From contig OX387201.1 in assembly GCA_947561715.1 (NCBI GenBank), positions 14,646,001 to 14,710,000 on the forward strand: 64,000 nucleotides of DNA. Reading direction: 5' to 3'. The position numbers and the translations under genes are program-made. This document shows positions 50,101 to 63,230 of the stretch, one piece after another. The DNA is from Ascidia mentula (lineage: Eukaryota; Chordata; Ascidiacea; Phlebobranchia; Ascidiidae). The notes under the pieces are model-generated. The model saw nothing but the letters and a program-made list of their open reading frames with translations, did not search any database and was not told the DNA's origin. Numbering within the stretch: position 1 is the first letter of the stretch; the number at the start of each line of letters is the position of its first letter.

Positions 50101-51560
50101 CGGCTTTGCCACAACGGATTTTCCGATCTGAAGAGGCATCAGACAAGGTGAATGCGCTAGATCTGCTTCTTGTTGCCCTTCAAATCAACCTTGCTATCAC
50201 TTCAACCCCTGTGTCATGCGCAACACACCCTATGACGTCACTCTACTCACCAAAGTTTTCGGCCTAAATGATAATTTTGCTGCATTCTCTGGTTTAAAAC
50301 TAAACCCCACCAAAACCGAAGCGATTGCCGTCCTTCGACCTCAACTTGAAAACCATTAAATACCCCAATAGGCGCACCATCAGACATCACCACGACATGG
50401 CACAAAGCAATCACTTCTTTGCAATCCCGCGCCAAATCTCTCAGCAACCCGTTTCTTACTTTTACCCAAAATTTCATATCTTGCTGAAACTTACCCCTTA
50501 CCACCCCAACAACAAAAACGGATCGACGGCATTGTGTTAAATTTGGTCGTCGGCCCAAATAATCTCACCTTGTCAATTAACATCCTGGCAGCCCGTCGTC
50601 ACCATGGCGGTTACGGCGCGGCAAACATTCCCCTCTACGCTGACCAATCCCTTCTCTATTCTATCAAACAATATTACAATCACCGCCTTTTGGAATCCTC
50701 AACTACTCCGCAACTTTCTTTCATAGAATATGATCTTGGACTTCTCCTTAGTGAACTCTTCAACCTTCGTACTAGAAATTACCTCCCACACGCAACAACA
50801 CCTTCTCCCCACTATCTATGCATTCTCGACCTTCTTAAACATTTATAACTTACCGAAACGGAACTCATGACCCAAAAACTCAAGCCCCTCTATCACCGTA
50901 TTGTGGTCGAATCCACCACACCCCATCATTTCAACGATTGGTCTCAAATTCACCATCCTATTTTCCCGAACTACCTTAAAACTGTTAATTAACGCCTTAC
51001 CCTTAAAATTCTCCCGTTAAAATGTCAACAAACCTATCTTGCCCTGGATCAACAACCCCACTGCTACCTTTGCAATTCCTCCTTCGAAACCTTTTCTCAA
51101 CGCTTTAACAACTGTCGATCCATCCAACCTCTTCTCACCCTAATTAGAAATATTTCTCGATCTTTAACTCAAACTCTTCTCTATTTGATTCACCTTTACA
51201 CATCGCCCATACACAACTTCATAACACAACACCATACACAAAAACAATAGCAGCATTCCTTAACACCTCACTTACACACACTATTTGGAAAACACGGAAC
51301 AGAATTAAACACAACCCAATAACGACATTTCCCAGCATTTGGCTTCATCCTTCAAAACCTCTGTACACTTTAAGCTAGCTATCCAACGGAACAGGGGCAA
51401 CCCGTTTTCCGACGAAGTTTTGGCCGATGTTGTCAACGCCACACCCAATCAATGTAACGCAGACACCGCGCTCTAGCGCTCACTCCCGGATGACATCTCC
51501 AAAAAACTTTCTCCACGTTATTACAACGTTGCGTTTTTCGTCTTTTCTTTAAGATTGTAT
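50100..51560 (+). mobile_element. Decayed LINE (non-LTR retrotransposon), 3' part
   Basis: Fragments in changing frames keep reverse-transcriptase hallmarks: a GIRQG-like start near 50130, FSGLKLNPTKTEAI near 50275-50315, a later RRHHGGYGAANIPLY piece (the GGLG.PN.LYY region of L1/Tx1-like polymerases) and a C-terminal CYLCN...ETFSQRFNNC zinc-knuckle-like piece near 51065-51115. It is 5'-truncated, lacks the endonuclease and is broken by frameshifts and stops, so it is not active. Assignment within LINEs (L1/Tx1 side) is tentative. Confidence 0.75.
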
Positions 51561-53468
51561 ATATTGTAACTTGTAACTACATGAATATTTAAGACAAATA
51601 CATCTCCCTGTAACAAGACAAAACTATTGGCAAACTCTCTCCTCAGCGCACATCTGTGGACTTTATTGTAAGAGTCATCCATTTTGTGTCAGTGATCGTC
51701 AACTCCTTTCCTGTGAACATAATATCTAATTGTTTATTTCGCGTTAATTTTGTTCCAAGTCTTTCACGTCCCAATAAGGTTTATTTACAGGATCATGTAT
51801 CTTATAGTTTCGGCATATACGCTTACACCCACTCTCATACTCTGCTCCAGTGTTTAAACCTTGCAGTGAGGATTTTCTTTTGTTTTGCCACTTTGACATG
51901 TTTTTTTTCGCTAGTCATTTTCTTTCTTGTCCTGAAGCTCTTGGTGATTTTTTCTGTTTATTTTGTTTTCGGGAAACCAAATTCCACAACCATAGAAATC
52001 ACAACCAGCGATAAAGTTGTCATTCCCACTCATGGCTGTTCAACTTGTGATTTGTAATTTCACAATTATTTCGCCCCAATCATGGCCCACATCCAAAACA
52101 TTTGTTTCCGTCTAATCCTAATATCTAAAAAGCGTGGGATCGACAAGAAATTCGTATTTTGAGATCTTGTCGGAAAATTCTGGTTTTTAACATGGCCTGA
52201 AACTGACGTCATGACCCTTGGTTTTTGATGGCGGGAAATTCTTTTTATCGAGTAGTTTATTTCGGGTTCAGGATTCAATTCTACAAAACTTCACTCTCTC
52301 CATGCAATCGACATTCTGCCATGGAATACAACCGACAGACGCGTCAGACGCGTCTGTGTCCTCCACAAACTGCTGTGTTAAGTTTGGTTATTACACAAGA
52401 GTGTATAAGGTCTAACCTTGGGAGGTGACAAGAAAATGATTTGTAAAGGAAAGCCAAATCTAGTATGCTACTCATGCCGAAACAAACGTTTCAAACACCG
52501 CTGTGTTCATCATGGGGTTTATCAGAGAAAGTTAAACAGAATTGAATCAAATTTACTGACATCCCCGAATCAGAAATTAACTGTCAAATCTGATGGATCA
52601 ATATTTTTATTTACATGGTTTATCAACATAAAGCATGGAAACAGTTGCATGCGATATTACAACAACGACATGATATACAAGGAATGATAAAACGGAATAT
52701 GTTGTCAATATCTAATTGACACGTTGTCATAATTCTATGGAAGAAGTGGCATCCGAAACACACAAAATGTAATAATAAGTAGTTTCGACGTCATATTTGC
52801 AATTATTATGTTGTGTTTTTATGACATCAACCGTTTTTTTATTAACGTCGGATAATAATCACGCTGTAAACCAAGTTCAAATCATTTACAGCGAACGTGC
52901 TATTCGTTCGTTGACACTTCCAGCAACAAGCCGCCTTTTCAAATGAGTCACAAGGTAATCCGAACTCAAATAACCTGGTATGCATTTTCTATATAGGCCA
53001 CATGTCTTTTGCGAAAAAAAGATACAAAGTGACATAGGACCATGGAGATATAGGACTGAGACTTTTTGTACGCGTGGTTTGTAACGTGTTATTGTTAATC
53101 CTCGTGCGCTTGTTTAATATGTATTAAACTGATCGATTGACTTTGGGTTAGATAGCAGCATTTTTATCAGGAGTCAGATATACGGCAGTGTTATAATTTG
53201 TGTAGACGTTTTAAGTAACGCCCTACAAATACCATGATAATAACAAACATGCAGAAAGGTGAAGTTCGCTTTTAACACAAAAATTGTAAGGATTTGTGGA
53301 ATAAATTCAGTTTGGTATAATTGTTTTCCTGTTATTTACGATTCAAAGCCTTTATCAAAACTGGTGAAAGTATTTACAATGTCTGTCAATAATTGTTAAT
53401 CAACACAACGTTGTCATGGTAACTAACGAAGCAATGTTAATTTTCGTCACTTTAAACCTCCCCAACAA
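51561..53468. other. Intergenic between the LINE relic and the LCCL/fibrinogen gene
   Basis: A 133-codon hydrophobic plus-strand ORF at 51656-52057 and an 89-codon ORF at 52418-52687 have no recognised domain or codon-bias support. An imperfect palindrome of GACGCGTC units lies near 52338-52361. The distal part is probably the 3' UTR of the minus-strand LCCL/fibrinogen gene. Confidence 0.4.
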
Positions 53469-56400
53469 TTATTCGCATTTCACTTTCATCTTAGAACTCA
53501 TTATTACGCTATATGAGTTCTTCCAATAGTACCAACTCATAGTGTTGGCACCAGTAGCAGTTCTCGACCACGGACCATTAAGTCGGGCAAATGAACAACT
53601 ACGATGCCACCAAGCTCCACCACAACACTGAGCACAATTACCTCCTGAATACCTGCAATTATAATTAAGTCGGTTGTCAGCAACTCTGTTTTACAACTTA
53701 TTTAAACTCAGTTAAAACTTGTGTTTAACTAAAACTTTAACGCAACCCTTGTTTCAGAGCAATTAATTTTGAGGAAATGCATTTCATCTCTTTTAACACT
53801 CGATTTACTTCGTTAGTAAAACAGAAATATAACCAGACACGTTGTATAATTATTACTCACGTATCTTGGTCTCTGTTGCGAGCTGTAAATCCTATCCCGT
53901 TTAGACTGTTGAACTGGTCAGTCATGGAATCTGATAAATTACCCGAATACCCGGATATAGTAATTGTGTAAGAACTTCCTTCATCGCCAATACTGAAAGT
54001 ACTGAAAACAACAATGTCATAATGTTTAATTTAATGCAAAGTAATTTAAATAACAACGGATAATTTGTTGCTTTAAATCAATCCGCTTACATTGGTTTGT
54101 TGCTCATGAAAATGATTGATAAACACAAAACACTTTATGACGTAAATAAACGACATGTGTCATACATTGTGTCGTGTTATGTGGGATAATTATTTGTCAA
54201 CTAAACAATAAACACAGAGTGGGATTAAAAGTTTTGAGAAGAAACCCAGATATAACTTTAAGTTCACAAACGACTTGAGGTCCATTTTTAAGCAACCTGA
54301 AACCTGTTCCATTTAAATAAGATGTCAATCAAGCATACGATGCTGGCATTGCAAGATTTATTTGGAATATCTTACAGGAGAAGCAAAAGTTAGATGACTT
54401 TTTACCGAGACTACTCTGTAACCCGCAATTAACTATGTTGTTTGTGACAGAATTTCTTAATATTTCTGATCCTACGTCACTGGCAGGGTACGTGTGCCTC
54501 GGTTAAACGTTCATTTAGGGCGATTACAAAGAGGCTTTATTGTAGCTGAAGAACAAAGCGGATAAATCTAACTTTCCGGTCAAGATGCAACATTTTGGAA
54601 AAGGTCAGTACTTGGCACTCAATATTTTACCACAAGGGGCTGGGCAACAACGACCGCATAAACTCGTGTTGGCAACAAACTTTTCTGCAACACTGCGACT
54701 ATCGCCTAAGGCTTCTTAAACTTAAACTTCTTAAACTTTCTTAAACTTTTTTATCTCATTTCCCACTTCCAGTGTAAACGGAATCCTTATTTCCCACTGG
54801 TATTTACATTTTTTAACCAAGAAATTAATTATTGTATTTTCGCTATATCTGTCATACTTTTTAAACTTTTTCTACAGCGTTGCATTACCAATTACCAATA
54901 AGTGTACAACACACAGTGAATACAGATCATTATATTTCTTATCCGACTGCTTTTGTGTATATCGGTGCCGACTAATTATCCACCTACAACCCTAAAATTT
55001 CCCACCGGATAAGAACCACTGGCCTAAGGAATAACTGTGCAGGTCAATGCACACCTTTTCTTGCATAGAGGCCCAACAATATGCAATCAACCACGCAACG
55101 ACCAGCAGCTACCCCCGGGATACAACTTATACACTGACAATCAAGTTGCGCCAGCGTCTTACACGTAGCGATTACGGGATTTTTGTTGCTTCATTCAAAA
55201 CATTGGGAGCCGAGCATGTTGGGCAGCAAATTGAAATTTCAAACACTACATTATGCATGGGTGTTAGATGGAGAATATAATAATATTTTTATCCCATATA
55301 TCGATGCGGACCACAGCACTAATATTCACTGGATTGCTGCCCCCAATTGTCAAACAGTTTGGTCGTGGTTAATTTCGCTTGAACCAGAAGCCTACGCTTC
55401 AGAAGATTTGGAATCAAGGGAAAGAATATTTTCTGCAGCCACATTCTCTAAGCGCAAAATCCGAGCCCCACTGAGCTCGGTCCCGGCCATCCGCGACCAA
55501 GCAATCGCGCAAACCTCAAGAGCGGTGATGTGGGGTTACGAGTCGATTACCATCCCCATGTATGTGAGGTATCTAAACTTTTGTTTTCATAATTATTCCG
55601 AACCGAGTAAATGCATTGAAACACAGCAAGAATATTCTGTGTTGCTTCTAACTTAAATCCCGAATTTTGGAAATCTGACGTAATAAGGGGGTATTCCCCT
55701 AATGACTTTTAAGATTTTGTTAGTTATGACGACCTGGCAGCATCAGGTAAATTATCGTTGGAACAATAGCATTAAATTCAAAACGGTAAATACGCCATAG
55801 TCTTACCTATACTCGGCAAATCCTTGACCTCCGGAAAAATCCTGAAGGTCAACACGAAGGCGACATTTAGTGGACGCACTGGTGATTTGATGCAGTTTCT
55901 CCAAACCTGATAAAATTTTTGGTTGTAATAATATTGCTGAAATCACTGGAATTGGTTCTCCTGTATATAAATTGGGTGTGCACAAGTTGTAACAAATTTT
56001 CAGTAGATGCATTAAATTTAAAACCAACTATTATTCAAAATTTACCATCAGTTGTGCTTAGTTTTTATTGAAATTTGTAAGACGTTTAGTTAAGGATTGA
56101 TTTATTGAAATACAAACCCATCCAAAATTCTGTTGACAGATCCCCAAACCCGTTCTTGTAATCTATCCAATCTCTATCGAAACTCACAGATCCATCATAA
56201 CGACGTTGGAACACCTGGTATTTATTATAAACAGGGTAAGGTGTTCAGACAATTAATTGTCATGTAAACGACCACCTAACGCTTCCCAACCATTAAACTT
56301 AGGATACAGTTCTAGCCTCGAGAGACAAACTCACCAGCCAAGCTGCACCATCCATGTCGCAATATCCCTGGAAAGTCAGAGGAGAAGTTAAACTGTAGAC

Positions 56401-58536
56401 TCCGCTTACGTTAAGGCCGTTTTGTAACGCGTCCTTGCAGGTTGGAAACGAACCTAGGTTTCGAACACCATGAACATAGTTAATAAATTGCATTCCTTTC
56501 ATCCAAAGAGAACCAAACACAAAAACTACAAAATCTTACGCTTTTCGCAATGTGATCCGCTGTATCCGTGGGCACATGAACAATTGTAGGAGGTTTGTGT
56601 GTCAATGCAAGTTCCATTGTTCTGGCAAATACCAGGATTTTGTGCACAGAAATCTGGATCTAAAAAGGAATCAAGTTTCATGATCTGACTTTGCATTCTT
56701 ACTTCTAGGAAAGAGTTGAATTCACGGCCCTACAGAACACTAGGGTAATTGGTAGTGCAAAAAGTGGTATACTTAGTCTGTAATTCGATTATAACCACAG
56801 TTAAGCACCCAAGGCAATTTCGTTTAGCTGATCGTCATACAGAATGTTGCATCCTCGAAGAAGGCCATCGTTTTTCTGTTTTTTACTGACCGGTTACAAA
56901 TGCATCACAAACCGGCCCGGAGGTTGGAATCTCTGTATTTGAATATCGTAAAAACGACGTCAAACTTACAACAATCAATGCCATCTCCGGTGTAGTTTAC
57001 GTTGCAAGAACATTGAAAACTGCCGACGGTGTTGATGCAAGTTGCATGTTGATGACAGTTGTGCATTACATTCACGCATTCGTTTATATCTGAATATAAT
57101 AATTATGATCAATTTCAGTGGACTGTCACATACTGAGTGACATTTAAATCCGAAGAAAACACGGGCATGAACTTCATTGAAGAACAGCATCTTCAACACG
57201 GCTATAAGTAAAAGTTCGTAAGGCCGAAACTATCAAATATTCTGCTGCTTAAACATGAAAAACATTGCAACATAAAATAATTAACATTTCTTCCTGTTGG
57301 TTGATGTCAGCCAAGAATATTTTGGCGCCAGAATCAATATGAGTTGTAGCATATTATTTTTAATAAGAATTTGCATTTTCAATATGTTGTGATTTACCTG
57401 GCACATTTCTCTTAGTACTAAATATTCCAGCATTCAGGGCGATTTCCTACCTATTTCACAGTCTGACCCGATCAACCCGGGGTTGCAAGAACAATGTTGG
57501 TCGTTAACTCCAGACAAACATTCACCGTTGTTAGAACAAGTTCCCAAACAATCTTCATCTGAAATATTAATTGGAAAACAAGCGTTATTTGGTTGATCAT
57601 TTCTTTTCACTTCCAATCCCTGTTTATCTGTTAGAAGGCGTTTTATTAACTTACGAGTGAACGAAAAGTATTGACTTGATGAACCACACGATTTGCTGAT
57701 TACACCATCCTTGGTCGAACCAATAAATGAGCGTCTTCCGTTTCTAGAATAAAACGTCACGTATCCTCCACTTCCTGAAAATATTTATGTTTGATTCAAA
57801 CAAACCACAAAGTGTCAACTACACTAACTTACGCGACAAGATACCAGCGTGAATGGCAGAGGCACAAACCGATGAATTCTTGTTGTACGAATTTGTTCCA
57901 CAGACATAGTTGGACGAACAACCAGGTGGACAAAATACATCAGTTACAGAAAACTCACTGTTTCCTATCGTGTTGCATTTCACTATATTTACATAAATAG
58001 AAATTATTTATTCTAACTACAACGCTGCCCGGAGCATAGCTTACTTTCAAATGTGTACGACCATTTTGCAGACGAACAAGATTTGCTTCTCACTCCGTTC
58101 CTGTCCAATCCTTTATATTCATGTATTGAATCACTTTTGTATACTTCAAAATAGCCTCCACCGTCTTTACAGAAATATTTGGTTTAAGTTCATACCAAAG
58201 AAAATCCGAAAAACGTGCCAGGGTACTGCCAATGTAACTTACTATCCATCAGTCCTGCATGCATTGCAGCCAGACAAAGGGGACCAGAGGCGTAATCATC
58301 ACTTCCGCACAAATCCGAATATTGTCTCCAGCAGTTTGATGGACAGATTACTTTTGAAATTGAGTGATTTAAATCTGATAACTTTGTGTCACACGTTGCT
58401 GTGGAAACAAATATTTAGTAGACTTATAAGCAGTACATAAAAATTTGAAACGCAGCTTACCTGTCAACGAATTGCATTGATTCTTGCATTGCAGATAACA
58501 AAACAGGAAAGCTTGCAAATAATACTTTAACATCAT
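53469..58536 (-). CDS. Secreted LCCL-LCCL-EGF-EGF-EGF-fibrinogen domain protein
   Basis: Thirteen exons (minus): 58461-58536, 58243-58398, 58045-58164, 57833-57982, 57655-57774, 57451-57558, 56970-57089, 56540-56659, 56335-56495, 56118-56214, 55807-55906, 53861-54001, 53469-53652. The sum is 1653 nt (550 aa), in frame. An N-terminal signal ([17 protein letters not shown]) precedes two LCCL domains, each from two exons ([18 protein letters not shown]...[23 protein letters not shown]...SAIHAGIL, then [17 protein letters not shown]). Next are three one-exon EGF modules, the second calcium-binding (DINEC...). Five exons give a complete fibrinogen-related domain ([77 protein letters not shown]). 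No TM helix is seen. The 161-nt exon's acceptor (56495) is the least certain. The likely role is extracellular recognition or lectin-like binding, by family. Confidence 0.9.
54780..55022. mobile_element. hAT-like non-autonomous element fragment, second copy
   Basis: It matches the segment at 4609-4775 in blocks and ends CCGGATAAGAACCACTG. It lies in the intron 54002-55806 of the LCCL/fibrinogen gene. A plus-strand stretch just beyond it (55030-55656) stays partly open (157 codons from 55183) with no recognised domain and may belong to a larger element. Confidence 0.45.
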
Positions 58537-60130
58537 TACTACATAAAATGAAAGTACATACGCTACAAGTAAACAAGAAATTTAAAAGTCATAAAAGCAA
58601 ATTAACAATAGCAATATTAATAGTTGTATCTCCTATATACTTCCCAAAATGGATTTGCGATGTATTGTTCTATAAAAAATATTCCTCTGTTTTTAAAAAG
58701 CTCTGTACAATAAGTTCAAAGCTTCGTATCTACTGGCGAAACCTCAACCTACTGATATCTGTTCATTTGTTTAAATAAACTTTAACCGTTAATTGCAACT
58801 GTTGATAAAGATGACGAAACGGCCAAACCATTTTCAGAAGGCATAATGATTTTTGGTTTAATTAACTCTCACTGAAATTGTTAATGATCATCACCCATTC
58901 GGGACAGGCGCTGTGTGCATAGCCATTAGTTCAATCAATTACTTAGGTTTTCGTGACGTATATTTAATGACGTATATTTCAAACGGATGAAGGTTGCTAA
59001 ATACAAGCATGTATTGAATAGGTTTAATGTCCCACAATTCATCATTTAGTCATATGCTATCTCACCCACTCTCATACAGACCAAGGCTGAAAAACACCCA
59101 GCACATAACGGTAATCAGACTGAAGCGTTGTCGGTATAACTTGGCAATTACTTTCAAAATTAAGAGAATTCACGCGATGCTTCGTTAACGTAAGCAAAGT
59201 AATAGAGCTTTGAATTCTTTCGACAATGCTCTCTTCCATCGCTTGGTTGTCTAATTTAAACCATTTCTTGCCCATCAACGAATTGCATTCATTTTGGTGC
59301 TGCGACAAAAACTAAATGCCTTGCAAACGCGCTCCGAAATTCCACTTATACTTTCACCCAGCACACAGAACATAACACACTATGATTGCTACATAAAATG
59401 ACAGAACATACGCTACAAGTAAACAGGAAACTTAAAGATATGAAGCAAATTAAAGTTGATTTGCGCTTAAATAAAGAAAAGCTCTCTGTAAATATTATTA
59501 ATTCGCCAAGCAAGCAATCGCAACGTTAATAGTTTTATCTCGTATTTATCCCTGAAAATGAATTTGCGATGTATTTTTTTTTCTCAAAAATATTCCTCTG
59601 TTTATAAAAAGCTCTGTACAGTGAGTTCAAAGCTTCGTATCTACTGGCAAAATCCTAACCTACTGATATCTGTTCATTTGTTTCAACAAACTTTAACCGT
59701 TAATTGCAATTGTTCATAAAGATGACGAAACGACGAAACCATTTTCAGAAGGCATAATGATTTTTGGTTTAATTAACTCTTACTGAAATTGTTAATGATC
59801 ATCACCCATTTGTGACGCTGTGTGCATAACCATTAGTTCAATCAATTATTTTGGTTTTCGTGACGTATGTTTGTTGACGTATATTTCAAATGGATGAAGA
59901 TTGCCAAATATAAGCATATATTGAATAGGTTTAATGTCCCACAATTCATCATTCAGTCCTATGCTACCTCACCCAATAATCGTCTAAATTTAAATCATTT
60001 CTTCCACATCAACGAATTGCATTCATTTTGGTGCTGCTACAAAAACTAAATGTCTTGCGAAGGCGCTCCGAAATTCCACTTATACTTTCACCCAGCAGAC
60101 AGAACATAACACACTCTTTCAATCAACAGA
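58450..60130. repeat. Tandem duplications of the 5' end of the LCCL/fibrinogen gene
   Basis: The exon-1 core (TCAACGAATTGCATT on the plus strand) at about 58467 recurs at about 59275 and 60008. The flank carrying ACATACGCTACAAGTAAACA recurs at 58556 and 59407. The block with GGCATAATGATTTTTGGTTT to TAGGTTTAATGTCCCACAAT recurs at 58838-59037 and 59748-59943. The second and third exon-1 copies are altered and have no following LCCL exons. The 78-codon minus ORF at 59072-59308 starts in the second copy. Confidence 0.7.
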
Positions 60131-60449
60131 TTAGCGAAATGCGACAGCAAGACACCGAAGCGAGTAGAGCTTTATTGTTACATCACAAGGCATCCATGCC
60201 GAAATGACTGTGATGGCGGGAAATATAATTTTCTCATTGGGAAGTGTTACTATCGGTGACAACGACAATAAACAGCACGATCGACGTCATTAATCTTTAA
60301 TCTGGCTTCTATTCTAAGTAGCTGCTACTATATTTATTCAACTTTTATATATTTTCCAACATAATTTTCATGTTATAAAGGTTTCCACGCTTTTTAGGGC
60401 ACTTTTTTGTTTCGTAATAGTTGCGATCTGCAAGTGGCCAGAGTGTGTC

Positions 60450-61931
60450 TTGTTTGTTTTGGCACTCATTTCGTTACGATATGAATTTCGCCAGAGCTAT
60501 AGCCGGGCAAAGTGTGGCAGCTCATTCTATGCCAGATACCTTGAAGTGGGCGCTAGCTGCAATCCAGGGTTGAAACGTCCAGAAATTCACCAATTGTTGC
60601 GCCAGTTAGATTTTCGCTGCGAGTTAACCAAAACGGCATCTTTCAGTTTCCAAAAGGGTGCAGTTTATTTGCACAACAATGGAGAGAGCTCGCCATTTGG
60701 CCCTGACCTTGAGAGCCAGTGGGAAACCGGTACATGCAACCTCGCAAGGTCAAGATGAACATTTTTATCGGTGTTCTCCCGCGCGCCACAATGCAATCGC
60801 TCATTGCATATTTCTCTAAATACGCCCTTAGAGAAACTCCGATTCCCGGGCGTCTGCGCCCCGGTAGAACGTTTGTCGAAATTAAATGTAGCGACCCAGG
60901 AAATGTGAGTTTTGCACTGAAATTGGCCACACGGAAAGCGATTGTCCCAGCTTCGCAAACCATGTAGAAGACCGTAAACGGGCCACAGCTGCGAAAGGTG
61001 GCAACACCGAGATCAATCTCCGAACTTGGAAGCCGACTCGGCTCCCCACGCTGAAAGTAAAGATAAGAAGGCGCCAGAGGCGAACCCGCGTGACGCCACA
61101 ACGTCATCATCTGCCAGTCCACAAAAAAAGAAGTGTCAGCTGATGTCGGTACCACCTGTGCACCTGCGTATGCCAGATATGACACCTAACGTCACTGATA
61201 ACGTTTAAATGCGACAATTGATGTTATTGCTCCTCCGCCGCCGAAGCCATCAGAGGCGCAACCCTCTGGTGCCACGACGTTCCTCGTGTAAGACCAATTA
61301 AAGACACCAGAGGCGTTGCAACACCGCAGTATGCCGAAGCCAGTGTTGGCTAACATCCCAGGACATTCTGGGTTCAAAACCCGGTGTGGTAAAAAAAACA
61401 TGACAAATAATACCGCCCCAACCTCAAGCAACAGCGTGCAACCACCTCCAACAGCAACTTCCACCCCTAAGGCAAACCTTAACGAAGGATTTATGGAAGT
61501 TCGCCCCGCAAACGGAAGACGAGTCCAACCACCACAACGTCAAGAAAGATCCCCTGACGCAGTACAGTGTACACAACAGGCGAGAGTATTAAATGACGTT
61601 GTGACAACTGGCACCTTAAGTGCAGATGTGGAAACTTGGCCCTTGATGAGGAAAGCCCGACCCCAACCTTGATGTGGAAGCCCGATTCAACCTTGGGCTC
61701 AAGAAAGCAGAGCTTTTCAAGCTCTTAAAACAACAGAAAGTGAGCATTCGGGCTTTGGAGGGTGTTATCCCCTACCCGAATGGAAAGGTGGTTTTCAACT
61801 GCAGTTCTGCAGAAAAGGCAAAAGAGCACGCTGCCACAATTAGAGCCAGTGGGAAAACAGCTTACGCAAACGCCCACTGCGATGATGAAATTGCTAAACT
61901 TCATGTCGAAGTTCGGGAAAGTTTGCGATGA
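60450..61931 (+). mobile_element. Retroelement ORF1/gag-like coding relic, broken
   Basis: Several plus-strand segments encode a related nucleic-acid-binding style protein: a short helical segment with LLRQLDF, an RRM-like portion (MNIFIGVLPRATMQSL), a Pro/Thr/Gln-rich linker, and another helical segment with ELFKLLKQQ followed by GVIPYPNGKVVF. The family could not be fixed; it may be the first ORF of a LINE. It is old and not whole, with several breaks, and no polymerase part is seen next to it. Confidence 0.4.
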
Positions 61932-61936
61932 AGAAA

Positions 61937-62465
61937 TTATCTCAGCGAATTGTTAAATTTCTGAAGTGAAATATTATCTTTTTTGCAAATTGTTTTGAAA
62001 AACAAATACTTTCTGTCGTTTAAATTATACTTGAAAATATAGCCATAATACGACAGCAAGTACATGTTAATAAGAAATTCTATTTGTGTGCGAAGTTATT
62101 TCACTCATGTCTTTTTAAAAGTGCTCTAACTTTAAACTTTCAAAGTCAACTAAAACAAAATATGTAACAAATATACCTCGACAGAATATGGACAATCGTT
62201 CAACTCAAAACTCTTGTTCTCACATCATTCGCCACATACAGTACATCTCTTTCACTCGCTTCCAAATACTTTATTTCGGAAGGCTTAACTCTACAAACAT
62301 TAAATCTGATTGATAAGCTGGCAAATTGTTTGAACTTACAAAGTAATGGCACAGTTATCGAAATTTACATGTAATTTGTTAAAAGCGTATGAACCACAAA
62401 ATTATACACATACGTCAGCGGCAAAATTTTGGAAGGTTTTACAATATACTGAAGTGATTTTTTCA
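61937..62465 (-). pseudogene. Partial duplicate of the ZP gene (ZP-N exons)
   Basis: It matches about 46500-47065 of the CUB-ZP gene: the start of the second ZP-N exon, the intron, and the first ZP-N exon. That exon (copy near 62180-62296) has lost roughly 60 bp in the middle, including the codons for the first ZP cysteine of the CKAIVENPYF segment. It ends abruptly against the retroelement relic at about 61935 and joins upstream-flank sequence at about 62466. It is truncated and deleted, so it is a pseudogene fragment. Confidence 0.7.
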
Positions 62466-63230
62466 ATAAAATAAATGTTAAACAAGGGGAATCGTCTTTC
62501 GCTTTTTAGAACTTTCCACGTATTATGCACTTTGCAGAACTGAACACCGCTCGAAGAAAAATCCACACGCTTACTGCAGCCTGTTTATTGCACATGGTTA
62601 TGCACAGATAAGGGCATGAGGTTAGACAGCGAATATGTTTATTAGCAACCTCAGGTAACAGCAAATAAAAGCTACACGACGCTTCAATTGCCCAACTTGC
62701 ACATTGTACATATAAATACATGCTTAAACAACCTCGACCAATATTCCAGGGAAGATGTAACAAGACGAAGACAAGAACAACGTATATATCGCTCTGCAGT
62801 TTGTTTGAAGTCTCCTATTTAAGTTATCTTCCGTACTTTAAGTGATAAAGGCATGTTTGGGTTATAGGTCTGTACTAGGCTCAAATAAAGATTCATTTGC
62901 ATATATTTATGATATGCAAGATAATGTTTGTAATTATCATACAACCTACACGGGTAGATTATGTTCACAGACTGTGTTTCCACGCAGGGTACATCACTTT
63001 GCTTTTATTGTTACTTAAAAAAACTCTCTTTGGCTTATTTAGTACTTTAATTACATAAACTGTTTAATTAGGTGCGACTAATGCATTAATAATGCAGTGC
63101 AGTTTTGGAATATTTATTTCATCTTTTTTTTTTTCGTTTACTTTCTGTTTACGAAGAATATTCGTATCATAAATATTGGCGAAATTGCACATTACTGCAA
63201 AATAATGCAAAACTACCATTAATATAAGTA
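62466..63230. repeat. Second copy of the ZP-gene upstream flank
   Basis: Strongly similar to 49345-50090, joined directly to the ZP-N exon copy, so the DNA between (first exons of the gene) is missing here. Small indels and substitutions separate the two. No coding content is supported. Confidence 0.65.

Noticed and set aside
51656-52057. 133-codon hydrophobic plus-strand ORF as a membrane protein
   Set aside because: Hydrophobicity comes from T-rich DNA; no start context, splice sites or family.
60643-61185. 180-codon minus-strand ORF
   Set aside because: Antisense to the retroelement relic; the plus strand carries the recognisable segments.
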